DNA from: Verrucomicrobiia bacterium
GTDB taxonomy: Bacteria > Verrucomicrobiota > Verrucomicrobiia > Verrucomicrobiales > Akkermansiaceae
Direction of reading: 5' to 3'
Assembly (NCBI GenBank): GCA_947462875.1
Contig: CANHQJ010000001.1
Location: 124,001-188,000 of the forward strand
Length of the DNA stretch: 64,000 bases
The notes under the pieces are model-generated. The model was not told where the DNA came from. It made no database searches and worked only from the letters and a program-made list of their open reading frames with translations. Positions 28,166 through 37,120 of the stretch are shown here, piece by piece. The number at the start of each line of letters is the position of its first letter. The stretch's first letter is position 1. The position numbers and the translations under genes are program-made.

Positions 28166-28576
28166 TCAGAATAAAGCTGCGAGGAAGAAGGCGAGGATGG
28201 TGATGGCGAGGGGGAGGACAAATACTTGGACAATAAAAAAGTGGATGCTATGCCACAACAGTGCCCCCCTGCGTTTGGGGGCGGTGCTCGGATGGGCGGC
28301 ATCGTAGATGCGCGCGTGAACATAGCCGAGGGCGAAGATTGTGAGGCCGAGGGCGATGAAATACCCGAGAGCGATCCAGTCGCCATCGATCTGATAACGG
28401 GCGATCCAGGGCAAGCGCTGGATGATGGCGATGAAACCAGCGCCGCAGGCTGCCACCATCGTGGGCATCAAGAACACGATCAACTGATACCAGCGCAGGG
28501 AGCGATTGGCGGGCGGCAATTCTGGCTCCTGAGGTGCGATCAGGGGTTCTGATGGATCTGATGATTCTGTGGGCAT
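28166..28576 (-). CDS. small membrane protein, paralogue of the 25681-26097 protein
   Basis: Starting at the ATG at 28576, the 136-residue protein has a Pro/Glu-rich N-terminus and about four transmembrane helices. Matching helices at both ends (see the 25681-26097 entry) show common ancestry with the membrane protein next to the radical SAM gene. A longer frame to 28648 is open, but its extra residues would run into the upstream palindrome. Function unknown; divergent from the coiled-coil protein gene. Confidence 0.7.
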   Translation of the reverse strand: MPTESSDPSEPLIAPQEPELPPANRSLRWYQLIVFLMPTMVAACGAGFIAIIQRLPWIARYQIDGDWIALGYFIALGLTIFALGYVHARIYDAAHPSTAPKRRGALLWHSIHFFIVQVFVLPLAITILAFFLAALF

Positions 28577-28618
28577 GGGAGCGGCTGATGGTGCAAGGAA
28601 ATAGGGCAAGGGATTTTT

Positions 28619-28638
28619 CGATTTTTTCGATAAAATCG
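28619..28638. promoter_or_regulatory. palindrome between divergent genes
   Basis: CGATTTT-TTCGAT-AAAATCG forms a perfect 7-base-arm inverted repeat in the 87-base space between two divergent genes, 25 bases before the plus-strand ATG at 28664. It could be an operator; no family is recognised. Confidence 0.35.
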
Positions 28639-28663
28639 CTAAAGGCAAACGTATAAGAAACGG

Positions 28664-30766
28664 ATGAAGTTACAACATTTGACACGCAATACGATTTGTG
28701 GTCTGGCCCTTAGCTGTGGTTTGGCCGTGGTTCCCGTGATGGCGAAGCCCGCCGCGACCAGCATCACCTTGAATGCCCAGGGAGAAAAACTCCAGACGCA
28801 GTATGCCGCCGAGCTCCGTGCCTTGCAGCAGGAAATCATCCGTGAGCTGCCGAAGCTCGACGCGAGCAAACAAACGGCCTTGCAGAAGGCGGGGGATGCC
28901 GTTTTGAAAGCCCAGGCCGATGTGGAGGCGAGCCAAAAGAATGCCAATCAGGTAGCGAGCGCCAAGGGCTTGGTAGATCACGCGAAAGGCAAATGGATCG
29001 GCGGTGCGGAAAAGGGCATCGCTGCGGCGAAAGCGGCTCTGGCCAAGGCTAATGACGCCACCGCGCGAGCGGCAGCTGAAAAAGATCTGGCGCAATGGGA
29101 GCAAAACAAAAAGGACGGCCTCGCGGCCTTGGCCGAGCGTCAGGCGTTGTTGGACAAAGCCCTGAAAGAAGATGCCGCCAATCGCAAGGTGCTTGAGAAG
29201 GCGCAGGAGGCTCTGGCCAAGGCGCAGGCGGAAGAAGTCAGCGCGGCGAAAAATTTGTTATCGCAGATGGCCTCGGTTCTGACCACCGATAAGCTCGATG
29301 CCAAAATCGTGAAGTGCGTGGTGATGCTGGAAGCGACTCCCGCGGGCCTGGCGAGCTTCGCCCAGGAAAGCCCGGAAAAAGCGGCATTGGTCGATCAACT
29401 CCTCAAGAATCCCGCGATGATGAAAGCCATGCTGGTTTCCGGTGGCGCCGCGTTCGGCCAATACGGCAAAGCGATGGAAATTATCACCACGATCCAGAAA
29501 ACCTGCCCCAAGTCGGCCGACGGCCATTTGCAGCGCCTCGCCCTCGCCACCGCTCTGGAGCACGCCAAGCCGATCGAACAATCGAATCCGGATAGCGTCA
29601 AGGACGGCCCTGCTTTTGTCGATCCGGTAAAACGCTATCAGCATTATGAAAAAGCTTATCTCGATGGCGAACTGGATCCCGCTTTCAAAAACTTCACCGT
29701 CTGGGAATACCGCAATGTGATCGATTGCGATGCCCCGGATGAAATCCTCCAGTGGGGTCGCACGATGCTGCGCAATTACCGCCCCGATCACATCTACAGC
29801 GCCGATTACGGCTGGCGCTATGTGGCTGCCGTGAAAACCGAAGTGCCCTATGGATCACAAAATGTCCACCTCGATATCCCGAGCCAGCACAAGTACCAGA
29901 ACATCGCCAAAAATGGCGGCGTCTGCGGGCGTCGTGCGTTTTTCGGACGTTTCATGCTAAAGAGTTTTGGCATCCCCACCTGGGGTGTAACGCAGAAAGC
30001 CCACGCGGCTCTCAGCCACTGGACGCCGAAGGGCTGGGTCGTCAATCTCGGTGCCGGATTCCAGGCCAGTTGGTGGGATAAGGAAGAGGTGTCGATGAGC
30101 GGCACGCAGTTTTTGTTAGAATCTCAAGCTCGCGCGCACACAGACAAATACATTCAGGTCCAACGCGCGCAGTGGGTCAGTCAGGTGCTCGGTGAGCCCG
30201 CCTACAACGAGCGCAAGAAGGTCGCTGGTGGCTTGTGGAGCAATGTGGGACTTTATCTTGCCAAGCAACTCGCCGCAACGGCATCGACGCTGGGTCCGCT
30301 CGGCCAGGAATTGGGCGAAGCGAACGAGCGCGAGCAAAAAGTGGCATCGGACGCTGTTTCCGCAGCGGACACGAAGGTGACTGTTGCCCAGGGCATCATC
30401 ACGATTCCTGCCGTTGCGCACGCAAAAACTTCCGGCAAAGCGGCGGCGATGAAAAGCTATGCGGGCGGCATGCAGATTCACGCACTGGGCGGCTTCAAGG
30501 CGGATTATGTGATCGATGCACCCGCTGCAGGAAAATACGTGCTCACGGCTCGTGTGGCCACGGTACAGGATGGGCAAAAGTTTTCCCTCTCGACCAATGG
30601 CGGCGCTGCGACGGAATCGGGCGTGCCCTACACGGTCGGCATGTGGCAACCTACCGCGCCTGTAGAAGTCACTCTGCAACGGGGGAAAAATACGATCCAG
30701 TTTGCTATGACGCCCGAAAGCCGTGGGGTGACCATCAAGGATTTCACGCTCACACCTGCGAAGTAA
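28664..30766 (+). CDS. exported coiled-coil protein with transglutaminase-like and CBM-like domains
   Basis: The 700-residue protein has a signal peptide (to about VVPVMA), a long Ala/Lys-rich coiled coil (about 30-205), a helical region, then a transglutaminase-like domain: Cys421 in [13 protein letters not shown], His447 in KAHAALSHW, and an Asn or Asp position in WVVNLG. The last 120 residues form a beta-rich domain ([13 protein letters not shown]...[22 protein letters not shown]) like carbohydrate-binding domains appended to Verrucomicrobial and Planctomycete enzymes. Such proteins probably act at the cell envelope or on extracellular polymers; the activity is unknown. A sulfatase gene follows after 22 bases, so they are likely co-transcribed. 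Confidence 0.82.
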   Translation: MKLQHLTRNTICGLALSCGLAVVPVMAKPAATSITLNAQGEKLQTQYAAELRALQQEIIRELPKLDASKQTALQKAGDAVLKAQADVEASQKNANQVASAKGLVDHAKGKWIGGAEKGIAAAKAALAKANDATARAAAEKDLAQWEQNKKDGLAALAERQALLDKALKEDAANRKVLEKAQEALAKAQAEEVSAAKNLLSQMASVLTTDKLDAKIVKCVVMLEATPAGLASFAQESPEKAALVDQLLKNPAMMKAMLVSGGAAFGQYGKAMEIITTIQKTCPKSADGHLQRLALATALEHAKPIEQSNPDSVKDGPAFVDPVKRYQHYEKAYLDGELDPAFKNFTVWEYRNVIDCDAPDEILQWGRTMLRNYRPDHIYSADYGWRYVAAVKTEVPYGSQNVHLDIPSQHKYQNIAKNGGVCGRRAFFGRFMLKSFGIPTWGVTQKAHAALSHWTPKGWVVNLGAGFQASWWDKEEVSMSGTQFLLESQARAHTDKYIQVQRAQWVSQVLGEPAYNERKKVAGGLWSNVGLYLAKQLAATASTLGPLGQELGEANEREQKVASDAVSAADTKVTVAQGIITIPAVAHAKTSGKAAAMKSYAGGMQIHALGGFKADYVIDAPAAGKYVLTARVATVQDGQKFSLSTNGGAATESGVPYTVGMWQPTAPVEVTLQRGKNTIQFAMTPESRGVTIKDFTLTPAK

Positions 30767-30788
30767 TTCCTTCACCCAAACCCAACCC

Positions 30789-32171
30789 ATGAAATCATTA
30801 TTACTGGCCATCGCCATGGCCTCCGGCGCGTTTTGTGCGGCTGGGGCGGAGAAACCCAACATCATTTTCATCCTCAGTGACGACATCGCCCAGGGCGATC
30901 TCGGGTGCTACGGGCAGAAAATCATCCAGACCCCGCGCATCGATCAGATGGCGCGCGAGGGCACTCGTTTCCTGCAAGCCTACTGTGGCACCACCGTCTG
31001 CGCGCCGAGCCGGACATCGCTGATGACTGGTCTGCACAGCGGTCATGCGCCGGTGCGGGGGAACTGGGAGATCGCGCAGGGGGAAGGGCAGTATCCGTTG
31101 CCGGAAAAAATTGTCACGGTGGCGGAGGTGCTCAAACCACAGGGCTATGCCACGGCGGTGATGGGAAAGTGGGGCATGGGTATGTTCGGCACCACCGGCG
31201 ATCCGCTGAAACAGGGCTTCGATCACTTTTTCGGCTACAACTGCCAGCGCCATGCGCATTCGTATTTTCCGGCGTATCTCTACGAGGATGGCAAACGCAT
31301 CGAACTCCCGGAAAATGCCAAGGGTGCGAAAAAGACTTACGCACAAAACCTCATTCAGAAGGACGTGCTGAAGTGGGTGCGGGCGAAGAAGGATGAACCG
31401 TTTTTCCTCTACTACGCGGCTACGCTGCCTCACGGCACGCACGAAATCGATGACTACGGCCTCTACAAGGACAAGCCGTGGACGCCGGAACAAAAAGCCT
31501 ATGCGGCGCAAGTCACGCGGCTCGATAGCGACATCGGCGCGTTGATGGATTTGTTGAAGGAATTGAAGCTCGATGAAAAAACCATCGTGATGTTCGCGGG
31601 CGACAATGGTTCGTCTTTTTCGCCGCAGTCGGACATCGGCAAGCTCTTCGACCAGGCATCGAACGGCATGCGCGGTTTCAAGCGAGGGCTCTACGAAGGC
31701 GCGCTGCGCCAGGCGGCGATCGCCCGCTGGCCGGGTCAGATTCCCGCAGGCAAGGTGCGTGAGGAACCATGGGCCTTCTGGGATTTCCTGCCCACTGCCG
31801 CGGAACTGGCAGGCACGAAAGTTCCCGCCCAATCCAAGACCGATGGTCTTTCGCTGGTATCGTATCTGAAAGGCGGCCCCGCTCCGCAGCGCGATTACTA
31901 CTACTGGGAACTGCACGAGGGCAAGCCGATCCAGGCCGTGCGTTTTGGCAAAAATCTCGAATGGAAAGCGGTCAAAAACGGCCTGCAGGCACCCGTGGAG
32001 CTCTACGACTTGAGCAAAGATCCCGGCGAGTCGAAGAACATCGCGGCCGATCATTCGCCGGTAGTGAAGCAGGCGGTGGCGCTGATGAAAGACGCACACG
32101 CGGAAAATCCCGATTGGCCCCTCACCGGCCCTGCAGAGGTGCGCAAGAAAAAAGGGAAAAAGGAGAAGTGA
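30789..32171 (+). CDS. secreted arylsulfatase-type sulfatase
   Basis: The 460-residue protein has a signal peptide (about 1-20) and the sulfatase fold: metal-binding DD in [16 protein letters not shown], the formylglycine site Cys71 in CAPSR followed by TSLMTG, PHGTHEI, and FAGDNGSSF near the middle. The Cys-type CxPSR site needs conversion by a formylglycine-generating enzyme; none is encoded in the window. Sulfatases of this kind remove sulfate from algal or host glycans. A Lys/Glu-rich tail ends the protein. Directly downstream is the REPIN-like hairpin element. Confidence 0.93.
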   Translation: MKSLLLAIAMASGAFCAAGAEKPNIIFILSDDIAQGDLGCYGQKIIQTPRIDQMAREGTRFLQAYCGTTVCAPSRTSLMTGLHSGHAPVRGNWEIAQGEGQYPLPEKIVTVAEVLKPQGYATAVMGKWGMGMFGTTGDPLKQGFDHFFGYNCQRHAHSYFPAYLYEDGKRIELPENAKGAKKTYAQNLIQKDVLKWVRAKKDEPFFLYYAATLPHGTHEIDDYGLYKDKPWTPEQKAYAAQVTRLDSDIGALMDLLKELKLDEKTIVMFAGDNGSSFSPQSDIGKLFDQASNGMRGFKRGLYEGALRQAAIARWPGQIPAGKVREEPWAFWDFLPTAAELAGTKVPAQSKTDGLSLVSYLKGGPAPQRDYYYWELHEGKPIQAVRFGKNLEWKAVKNGLQAPVELYDLSKDPGESKNIAADHSPVVKQAVALMKDAHAENPDWPLTGPAEVRKKKGKKEK

Positions 32172-32176
32172 GCTCC

Positions 32177-32267
32177 AATAAGGAGAAGGGGTTTGCAACC
32201 CCTTTCACAATCCCGGCATGCGCTCTATCACGATGAAAAAAGGGATTGCAAATCCCTTCTCCTTATT
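32177..32267. repeat. REPIN-like inverted pair of a roughly 30-base palindromic element
   Basis: Two copies of an element beginning AATAAGGAGAAGGG lie in opposite orientation, about 28 bases apart, between two convergent genes. Each copy contains its own hairpin. In the left copy the hairpin is GGGGTTTGCAACCCC; in the right copy, read on the minus strand, it is GGGATTTGCAATCCC. The changes compensate each other, so pairing is preserved. The arrangement resembles paired REP sequences (REPINs) and may also act as a bidirectional terminator. Confidence 0.75.
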
Positions 32268-32270
32268 GAC

Positions 32271-33785
32271 TCACCCATCGGTCTCGACGACTACGCTCAG
32301 CCCGAAGGTCTGGGTGAACAGGTCCGCTTTTGATTCCATGGCGAGCTTTTCGACGGTCGCATCGTTCACTCCGCGCAGTTTGAGGATCATCTTGTCCTGT
32401 TGCAGCACGATGCCGATATCGTGCACGCGCTGGTGGTGGGTGCGCTCTAACGCATCGGCCACTCGCAGCAGGGAAGCGAGCTTGCAGACGCGCACGCGGT
32501 CATCGGCACTGAGGTCGGCATAGTCCGGGTGATCCGGGCGTGGCGTGGAGTGGCGATGGTAGCGCGCGACGAGTGCGACAAGGGTGATGTCCAGCCGGTC
32601 CAGTCCGAAAATTTCCGAATTGAGGATGATGTATTGCGAGTGCTTGTGGTGCGAGCGCGGGCTGATGTAGGAGCCCACTTCGTGAAGAATCGCGGCGCAT
32701 TGCAGCAGCAGCGCCTCGTGATCGCCCATCTGGTGCAGGTCTTGCAAGTGGGTGAACAAGTGCAGGCAGAGCTTGGAAACGTGATCGCCGTGGCGAGGAT
32801 CGGAGTGATAGCGCTCGGCGAGGATGTGGGTGGCGCGCAGCACTTCTTCCTCGAAGGTGCCGATGAGAGTTTTGGAAATGAGCAGGTCGTGAAGCAGGCC
32901 TTGTTCGTAATCGGAAACGGGGAGATACATTTCCGGCAGGCGCAGCATTTCGGTGATGGCGATGGCGATTTCCATGGCGGGCAGCAGGGCCTCGGCGGTG
33001 TGGTAGTCAAGGTTGAACTTGCGCACCAGGTCGTAGTCGGAAAGTTCCGCCGCTTGCTGGATGAGTTGTTTCATGGTTTTCAACGGACAGGCCTGGCCCG
33101 GCTTGTTGAGGAAGGGTGCCATCAACTGGATCTCGTAGCCGATGATGACAAGGGCCTCGATTTTTTCCGATTCGTAGTCGAGCCGGATTTGTTCCAGATT
33201 ACCGCTGGCGTGCTGGCGGATGAGGTCGAGCAGCGCCGCGCCCTCGGCATTGGAATTCTGCACGGCCTCGCGCGTGCGGTGGGTGCCGAGGCGATAGGAG
33301 GTGTAACGGGCGATGACGCCTTTTTTGAAAAGCAGGGCGCGGGTATTGCCGGGGCCGACGTGGATGACCAGCGTGCAGTTGCGTTTCATCGCCGGCGTGT
33401 CCATCAGGCGGCGGCGGGTTTTCAGATAGATCAGACGCGTCATCTCTCCATCGTCGATGGGATCGAGATGCACGCCACAGGCAACGCGGATGCGGTTGAG
33501 GAACACATCGTGATTGGTCGCCTCCGGCAGGATGTTGGTGGCGACGGCGCGCGTCAGTTGTTTTTCCGGCAGGCCGAGCTCGCGCAAGGTTTTTTGATAG
33601 CCGTGGATGATGCTGACGATGCGCTCCGTGGTGCTGGGGGATATCACGCCGCGACCGAAAATGTCATGAGCGAGGGGCGCGGGCTGTTCGAGGAAATCGA
33701 TGGGCGTGATCGTGCCATCCGCCGCTTGCTCGCCGATGAGCAGGGAGACAGAACTGGCACCGATGTGGAGAGAGATGACTTGCAT
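32271..33785 (-). CDS. Ppx/GppA-family phosphatase with HD-type domain
   Basis: The ATG at 33785 gives 504 residues. The N-terminal part has an ASKHA fold (ISLHIGASSVSLLIGE, the second phosphate loop in VIHVGPGNTRALLF), as in exopolyphosphatases and (p)ppGpp phosphatases. A C-terminal HD-like region has ILHEVGSYISPRSHHKHS and LVARYHR, where the usual HD is HE. This is the two-domain Ppx layout. Likely substrates are polyphosphate or pppGpp. Together with PPK2 at 6409-7233 it suggests polyphosphate turnover. The gene is convergent with the sulfatase across the REPIN-like element. Confidence 0.88.
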   Translation of the reverse strand: MQVISLHIGASSVSLLIGEQAADGTITPIDFLEQPAPLAHDIFGRGVISPSTTERIVSIIHGYQKTLRELGLPEKQLTRAVATNILPEATNHDVFLNRIRVACGVHLDPIDDGEMTRLIYLKTRRRLMDTPAMKRNCTLVIHVGPGNTRALLFKKGVIARYTSYRLGTHRTREAVQNSNAEGAALLDLIRQHASGNLEQIRLDYESEKIEALVIIGYEIQLMAPFLNKPGQACPLKTMKQLIQQAAELSDYDLVRKFNLDYHTAEALLPAMEIAIAITEMLRLPEMYLPVSDYEQGLLHDLLISKTLIGTFEEEVLRATHILAERYHSDPRHGDHVSKLCLHLFTHLQDLHQMGDHEALLLQCAAILHEVGSYISPRSHHKHSQYIILNSEIFGLDRLDITLVALVARYHRHSTPRPDHPDYADLSADDRVRVCKLASLLRVADALERTHHQRVHDIGIVLQQDKMILKLRGVNDATVEKLAMESKADLFTQTFGLSVVVETDG

Positions 33786-33845
33786 GACGTCGGAATACAG
33801 AGAGCATGACTCTACGCAGGGAAAAGGAAAAGGGCAAACTTGCAC

Positions 33846-34397
33846 TCAACGCCGACGTCGGGCTTTTTTCTTCGGCTTCGGCTTGAAGTCGAACTCCTCG
33901 ATATTGAATTTTTCCGCGTCCCAGATGCCTTCATACCAACTGACCATGCCGTCGCAGAGTTCGTAGTATTCAATGGTCCCGCCGCAGGCCTCGGGCGGGC
34001 AGGCGCGGGCTCCTTCGATCATTTTGGGCTCGGTTTCCTCGGACTCGAAGCTGTTTTCGATCGCCACCTCGTGGATCCATTCATCGGCGTAGTCGTAGAG
34101 GTAGAGGAAACGTTTCGGCAGTTTGATGCGACCGATGAAGCCCTGCAAGGTGATGTCGTTTTCGTTTTGAAAACTATCGGCTCCCTTGAAGCGATCGGGG
34201 TGCGGCTGGGCGATGACATCGCGCAAGAATTTTCCTTTGCCGTGGCGGAATTCGTGGTCGTACTGGTGCTCCCAGCCCATGGCGTATTGCAGGGCGGTGT
34301 GGAACTGGGCGAAGGTGTAGTGCGCGGGGACGGTGAAGCGACGCCAGATTTCCGGTTTGATGCCGTAGAGGGTGACTTTGACGGTGTAGTGTTTCAT
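33846..34397 (-). CDS. plasmid pRiA4b ORF-3 family protein
   Basis: The 183-residue protein matches the pRiA4b ORF-3-like family: VTLYGIKPEIWRRFTVPAHYTFAQFHTALQYAMGW is the characteristic start (broken here as VTLYGIKPEIWRRFTV then FAQFHTALQYAMGW), followed by HEF, YDYADEWIHEV and PPEACGG. The family occurs on plasmids, in IS1096-type elements and on chromosomes; its role is not established. It overlaps tsaD by four bases (ATGA) and is probably translated with it. A basic tail (KPKPKKKARRRR) ends the protein. No other sign of a mobile element is seen. Confidence 0.9.
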   Translation of the reverse strand: MKHYTVKVTLYGIKPEIWRRFTVPAHYTFAQFHTALQYAMGWEHQYDHEFRHGKGKFLRDVIAQPHPDRFKGADSFQNENDITLQGFIGRIKLPKRFLYLYDYADEWIHEVAIENSFESEETEPKMIEGARACPPEACGGTIEYYELCDGMVSWYEGIWDAEKFNIEEFDFKPKPKKKARRRR

Positions 34398-35407
34398 GAG
34401 ACCAAGGGCAGGTTGGGATGAATGGGGGTTTCGAGGGAGTCGTGCTGGCCGTCGAGGTGTCGCAACAAGGCCGCGAAGGCGATCATCGCGGCGTTGTCGG
34501 TGCAGAGGGACGGATCGGAGAGTGACAGGGTGAAACCATCTTTTTCACAAGTGGACTGGAAGGCCCGACGCAGGGCTCGATTGAGCGAAACACCGCCGGA
34601 GAGGGCGAGGTGCTTGAGACCGGACTCGCGCACGGCGCGGAGGGATTTTTGCAGCAATACGTCGATGACGGCTTCTTGGAAGGAAGCGCAGAGATCGGGG
34701 GTGTCGGCCTCGAGGTCGGCGAGTTTCGGCAAGGTGTACAGCACGCTCGTTTTCAGGCCGGAGAAGGAAAAATTCAGATGCGGTTCGTGGAGCAGTCCGC
34801 GCGGGAAGGCGAAGCGCTGGGGATTTCCCGTGAGGGCGCTGCGTTCGATGTTCGGCCCGCCGGGGTAGGGGAGACCGATCATTTTGGCGACCTTGTCGAA
34901 GGCCTCGCCTGCGGCATCGTCGAGCGTGCTGCCGAGCTTTTGATAGGAAGACGCGGCATCCACGCGCAGCAACAGGGTGTGGCCGCCGGAGATGATGAGG
35001 GCGATGTGCGGTGGCACCTGCGATCCGGCGACGAAGGGTGAGAGCAAATGCCCTTCTAGGTGATTGATCGCGAGAAACGGCTTGCGCATCGCACAGGCCA
35101 TGGCCTTCGCGGCGGTATTGCCGATGAGCAGCGACGACGCCAGTCCCGGGCCAGCCGTGGCGGCAAAGGCATCGATCTGCCCGATGGTGACGCCGGCATT
35201 TTTCAGAGCGGTCTCCACAAGCGGACGCAGGATCAGCGAGTGATTGCGTGAGGCAAGCTCGGGCACGACTCCGCCGTACGGTTGGTGGAGAGGGATTTGC
35301 GAGGAAATTTCCGATGAGAGAATTTCCGCAGCGACTCCACATTCGCCCCGCACAACGGCTACTGCGGTTTCATCGCAGGAGGATTCAATGGCAAGGACGA
35401 TGGACAT
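34394..35407 (-). CDS. tsaD: tRNA N6-adenosine threonylcarbamoyltransferase
   Basis: The ATG at 35407 gives 337 residues beginning MSIVLAIESSCDETAVAVV, the Kae1/TsaD signature. It continues with GGVVPELASRNH, the metal-binding NHLEGH and ISGGHTLL, all typical. TsaD, with TsaB, TsaE and TsaC, makes the t6A37 base of ANN-decoding tRNAs. The other genes are not nearby. A longer frame to 35491 would add a Pro/Leu-rich stretch that is unlikely to be coding. Confidence 0.96.
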   Translation of the reverse strand: MSIVLAIESSCDETAVAVVRGECGVAAEILSSEISSQIPLHQPYGGVVPELASRNHSLILRPLVETALKNAGVTIGQIDAFAATAGPGLASSLLIGNTAAKAMACAMRKPFLAINHLEGHLLSPFVAGSQVPPHIALIISGGHTLLLRVDAASSYQKLGSTLDDAAGEAFDKVAKMIGLPYPGGPNIERSALTGNPQRFAFPRGLLHEPHLNFSFSGLKTSVLYTLPKLADLEADTPDLCASFQEAVIDVLLQKSLRAVRESGLKHLALSGGVSLNRALRRAFQSTCEKDGFTLSLSDPSLCTDNAAMIAFAALLRHLDGQHDSLETPIHPNLPLVS

Positions 35408-35581
35408 GGCAGGAAGAGCGGAAAGCGGGAGAATGCGGAGCAGAGGCAGAGCGGGCAAGTGGAAAATGGGCGGATGCGTTGGAAATGCCAATGGGACGTG
35501 ATTTTATGAATTGCCTCCTGAGCGGGAAAAAGGCATGGTCGGTCTGTTAGTAATAACCAAATCGCGTCGCCTCAGACAACC

Positions 35582-36301
35582 ATGTCAGAACTCCAACAGA
35601 AAGTGACGATCCCTTCACTTGCAGCTCCTGTGCGTGTATCGCGTTGTTGGATGTTGTGGTCGTCGTTATTGATCTGCGGCATACAGCCGTTGCAGGCGGG
35701 GATGACATCCTATGGCGTTGATTCCGTGGCGGGCTTCCGGTTGCAGGCCTTGTCGTTTTTTCTCTTTTTGCTGTTGGTATTGAGCTGGGGCTTGAAGCGT
35801 TTGTGGAACGGATTGCGCCCGGCGTTTCCTTCGTGGCCGGTGTTGACGTTTCGCTGGGCGTTTGGTCTGTTGCTGTTGTTTGGTCTGCTGATCCATGTGG
35901 TATTGACGATGATCGCCGGCGCACGCGAGCTGATGACCCCGGCGGCTTGGGAGAAAGATGGCCCACGTTATCGGCTGCGTGTGACGCCCGTGAACGAAAG
36001 CGTGCCGCGCAATCTCAGGCTCGCAGGGATCGAGGAAATCAAGGAGCGCATTTGGCAGTATGCGTTAGAGCACAAGGGGGCGGTGCCTGATGGGCCGTTT
36101 GGCGGGGAAATTCCGTGGAAAGAGTGGCGGGCGCCGACGGGGGGCGTGTATTGTTATCTCGCGCGCAAGAGCATCGGTGGCGGCAGGGAGTTGTTGCTCT
36201 ATGAACCCACGGAAGCGGGGAGCAAACGGTTTGTGCTGCTGTGCGATGGCAGCATCGAGGAGTGGAGCGAATCGAAAATCCATCAAACGCTGGAGGACTG
36301 A
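35582..36301 (+). CDS. hypothetical membrane protein with pseudopilin-like C-terminal segment
   Basis: The 239-residue protein has hydrophobic segments near residues 22-40, 52-72 and 88-112. The C-terminal half is soluble; its IEEIKERIWQYALEHKGAVPDG pattern (helix ending in a Gly/Pro-Asp turn) resembles the mature part of type II secretion pseudopilins, without the prepilin cleavage site. The next gene encodes a protein with the same layout and starts within four bases of the stop, so the two are a co-transcribed, possibly related pair. Function unknown. Confidence 0.72.
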   Translation: MSELQQKVTIPSLAAPVRVSRCWMLWSSLLICGIQPLQAGMTSYGVDSVAGFRLQALSFFLFLLLVLSWGLKRLWNGLRPAFPSWPVLTFRWAFGLLLLFGLLIHVVLTMIAGARELMTPAAWEKDGPRYRLRVTPVNESVPRNLRLAGIEEIKERIWQYALEHKGAVPDGPFGGEIPWKEWRAPTGGVYCYLARKSIGGGRELLLYEPTEAGSKRFVLLCDGSIEEWSESKIHQTLED

Positions 36302-36304
36302 GTG

Positions 36305-37102
36305 ATGGAGGAAATCACGAAAAAGCGATGGATGGGTTGCAGCGGAGCATTTATTGCTGTCTTGGGCCTGATTGTTCTTTTCATGGCGTTGATGGCAGGC
36401 GCAGCTTTCATTGTTGAAGTGCCCTTGTACCTGGCATTCGGCTGGGTGTTTTTTCTCAAAGACAACATCATGCGCATGACCTTCGGCTGGGAAATGATCG
36501 CCAGTTCGGCGCTTGGTTTGCTCTTTTGCCTATGGCTGACAAATGCCTTTTGCCGCTGGGTGGCGCGTCAAAAAAATCGGGAACCGTGGCGTTTTGCGCA
36601 GACTCTCCGACTGAATGCGCTGGTGTTTTTGTTTTTCGCCGCATCCTGCGCGCTGGTGGGGACAGTACATCAATCGATCTGGCTCCTGAGCAATCCCGTG
36701 GTGGTGAATCGCTCCAGAAATAGGGATTTGACGCAGAATATTTCCAAGCTGAAACAGGTTTATTTGCAGATCATGGATTATGAAGCGGAACATGGAATTT
36801 TTCCTGATTCGCTGCAAGTGCTGATAGACGAGAGCGATACAGCAGATAAGGAAATTTTTTATGCCACAATGCGAAAAACGAAAGAGCCTTTTCTCTATTT
36901 TGGCAAGGGCCTGAGCACATCGGAAAATGGCGGGAAAGTGATTTTGGTGTCGCCGTTTTTGTATGAGGATCGTCTGGTGTATCTGCGCGTGGATGGCTCC
37001 GCACGCAGCGAACGCGTTCCTCCAGATCGGCGAGCGGAAGAGAAATTCGAGGATCTGATCCGAGATGGGTTTTGGCCTGAAAGGAAAGTGAATCCTGAGT
37101 GA
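36305..37102 (+). CDS. hypothetical membrane protein, partner of the preceding gene
   Basis: The protein has 265 residues from the ATG at 36305 (a GTG three bases earlier is possible). Predicted helices lie near 15-40, 55-78 and 95-120. The soluble C-terminal half begins NISKLKQVYLQIMDYEAEHG then IFPDSLQVLIDE, again resembling a pseudopilin-type helix followed by a short turn. It lies directly after the similar 35582-36301 gene. No family is recognised; the pair may be a lineage-specific membrane complex. Confidence 0.72.
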   Translation: MEEITKKRWMGCSGAFIAVLGLIVLFMALMAGAAFIVEVPLYLAFGWVFFLKDNIMRMTFGWEMIASSALGLLFCLWLTNAFCRWVARQKNREPWRFAQTLRLNALVFLFFAASCALVGTVHQSIWLLSNPVVVNRSRNRDLTQNISKLKQVYLQIMDYEAEHGIFPDSLQVLIDESDTADKEIFYATMRKTKEPFLYFGKGLSTSENGGKVILVSPFLYEDRLVYLRVDGSARSERVPPDRRAEEKFEDLIRDGFWPERKVNPE

Positions 37103-37120
37103 TAGGCGGAGGCCGCAAGC

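Noticed and set aside
30801-32198. 465-residue open frame antisense to the sulfatase
   Set aside because: The sulfatase on the plus strand has a complete active site and signal peptide; the reverse frame is Arg/His-rich and featureless.
33846-34397. pRiA4b ORF-3 family gene as evidence of a mobile element
   Set aside because: It overlaps the housekeeping tsaD gene and no transposase, terminal repeat or attachment site is nearby.
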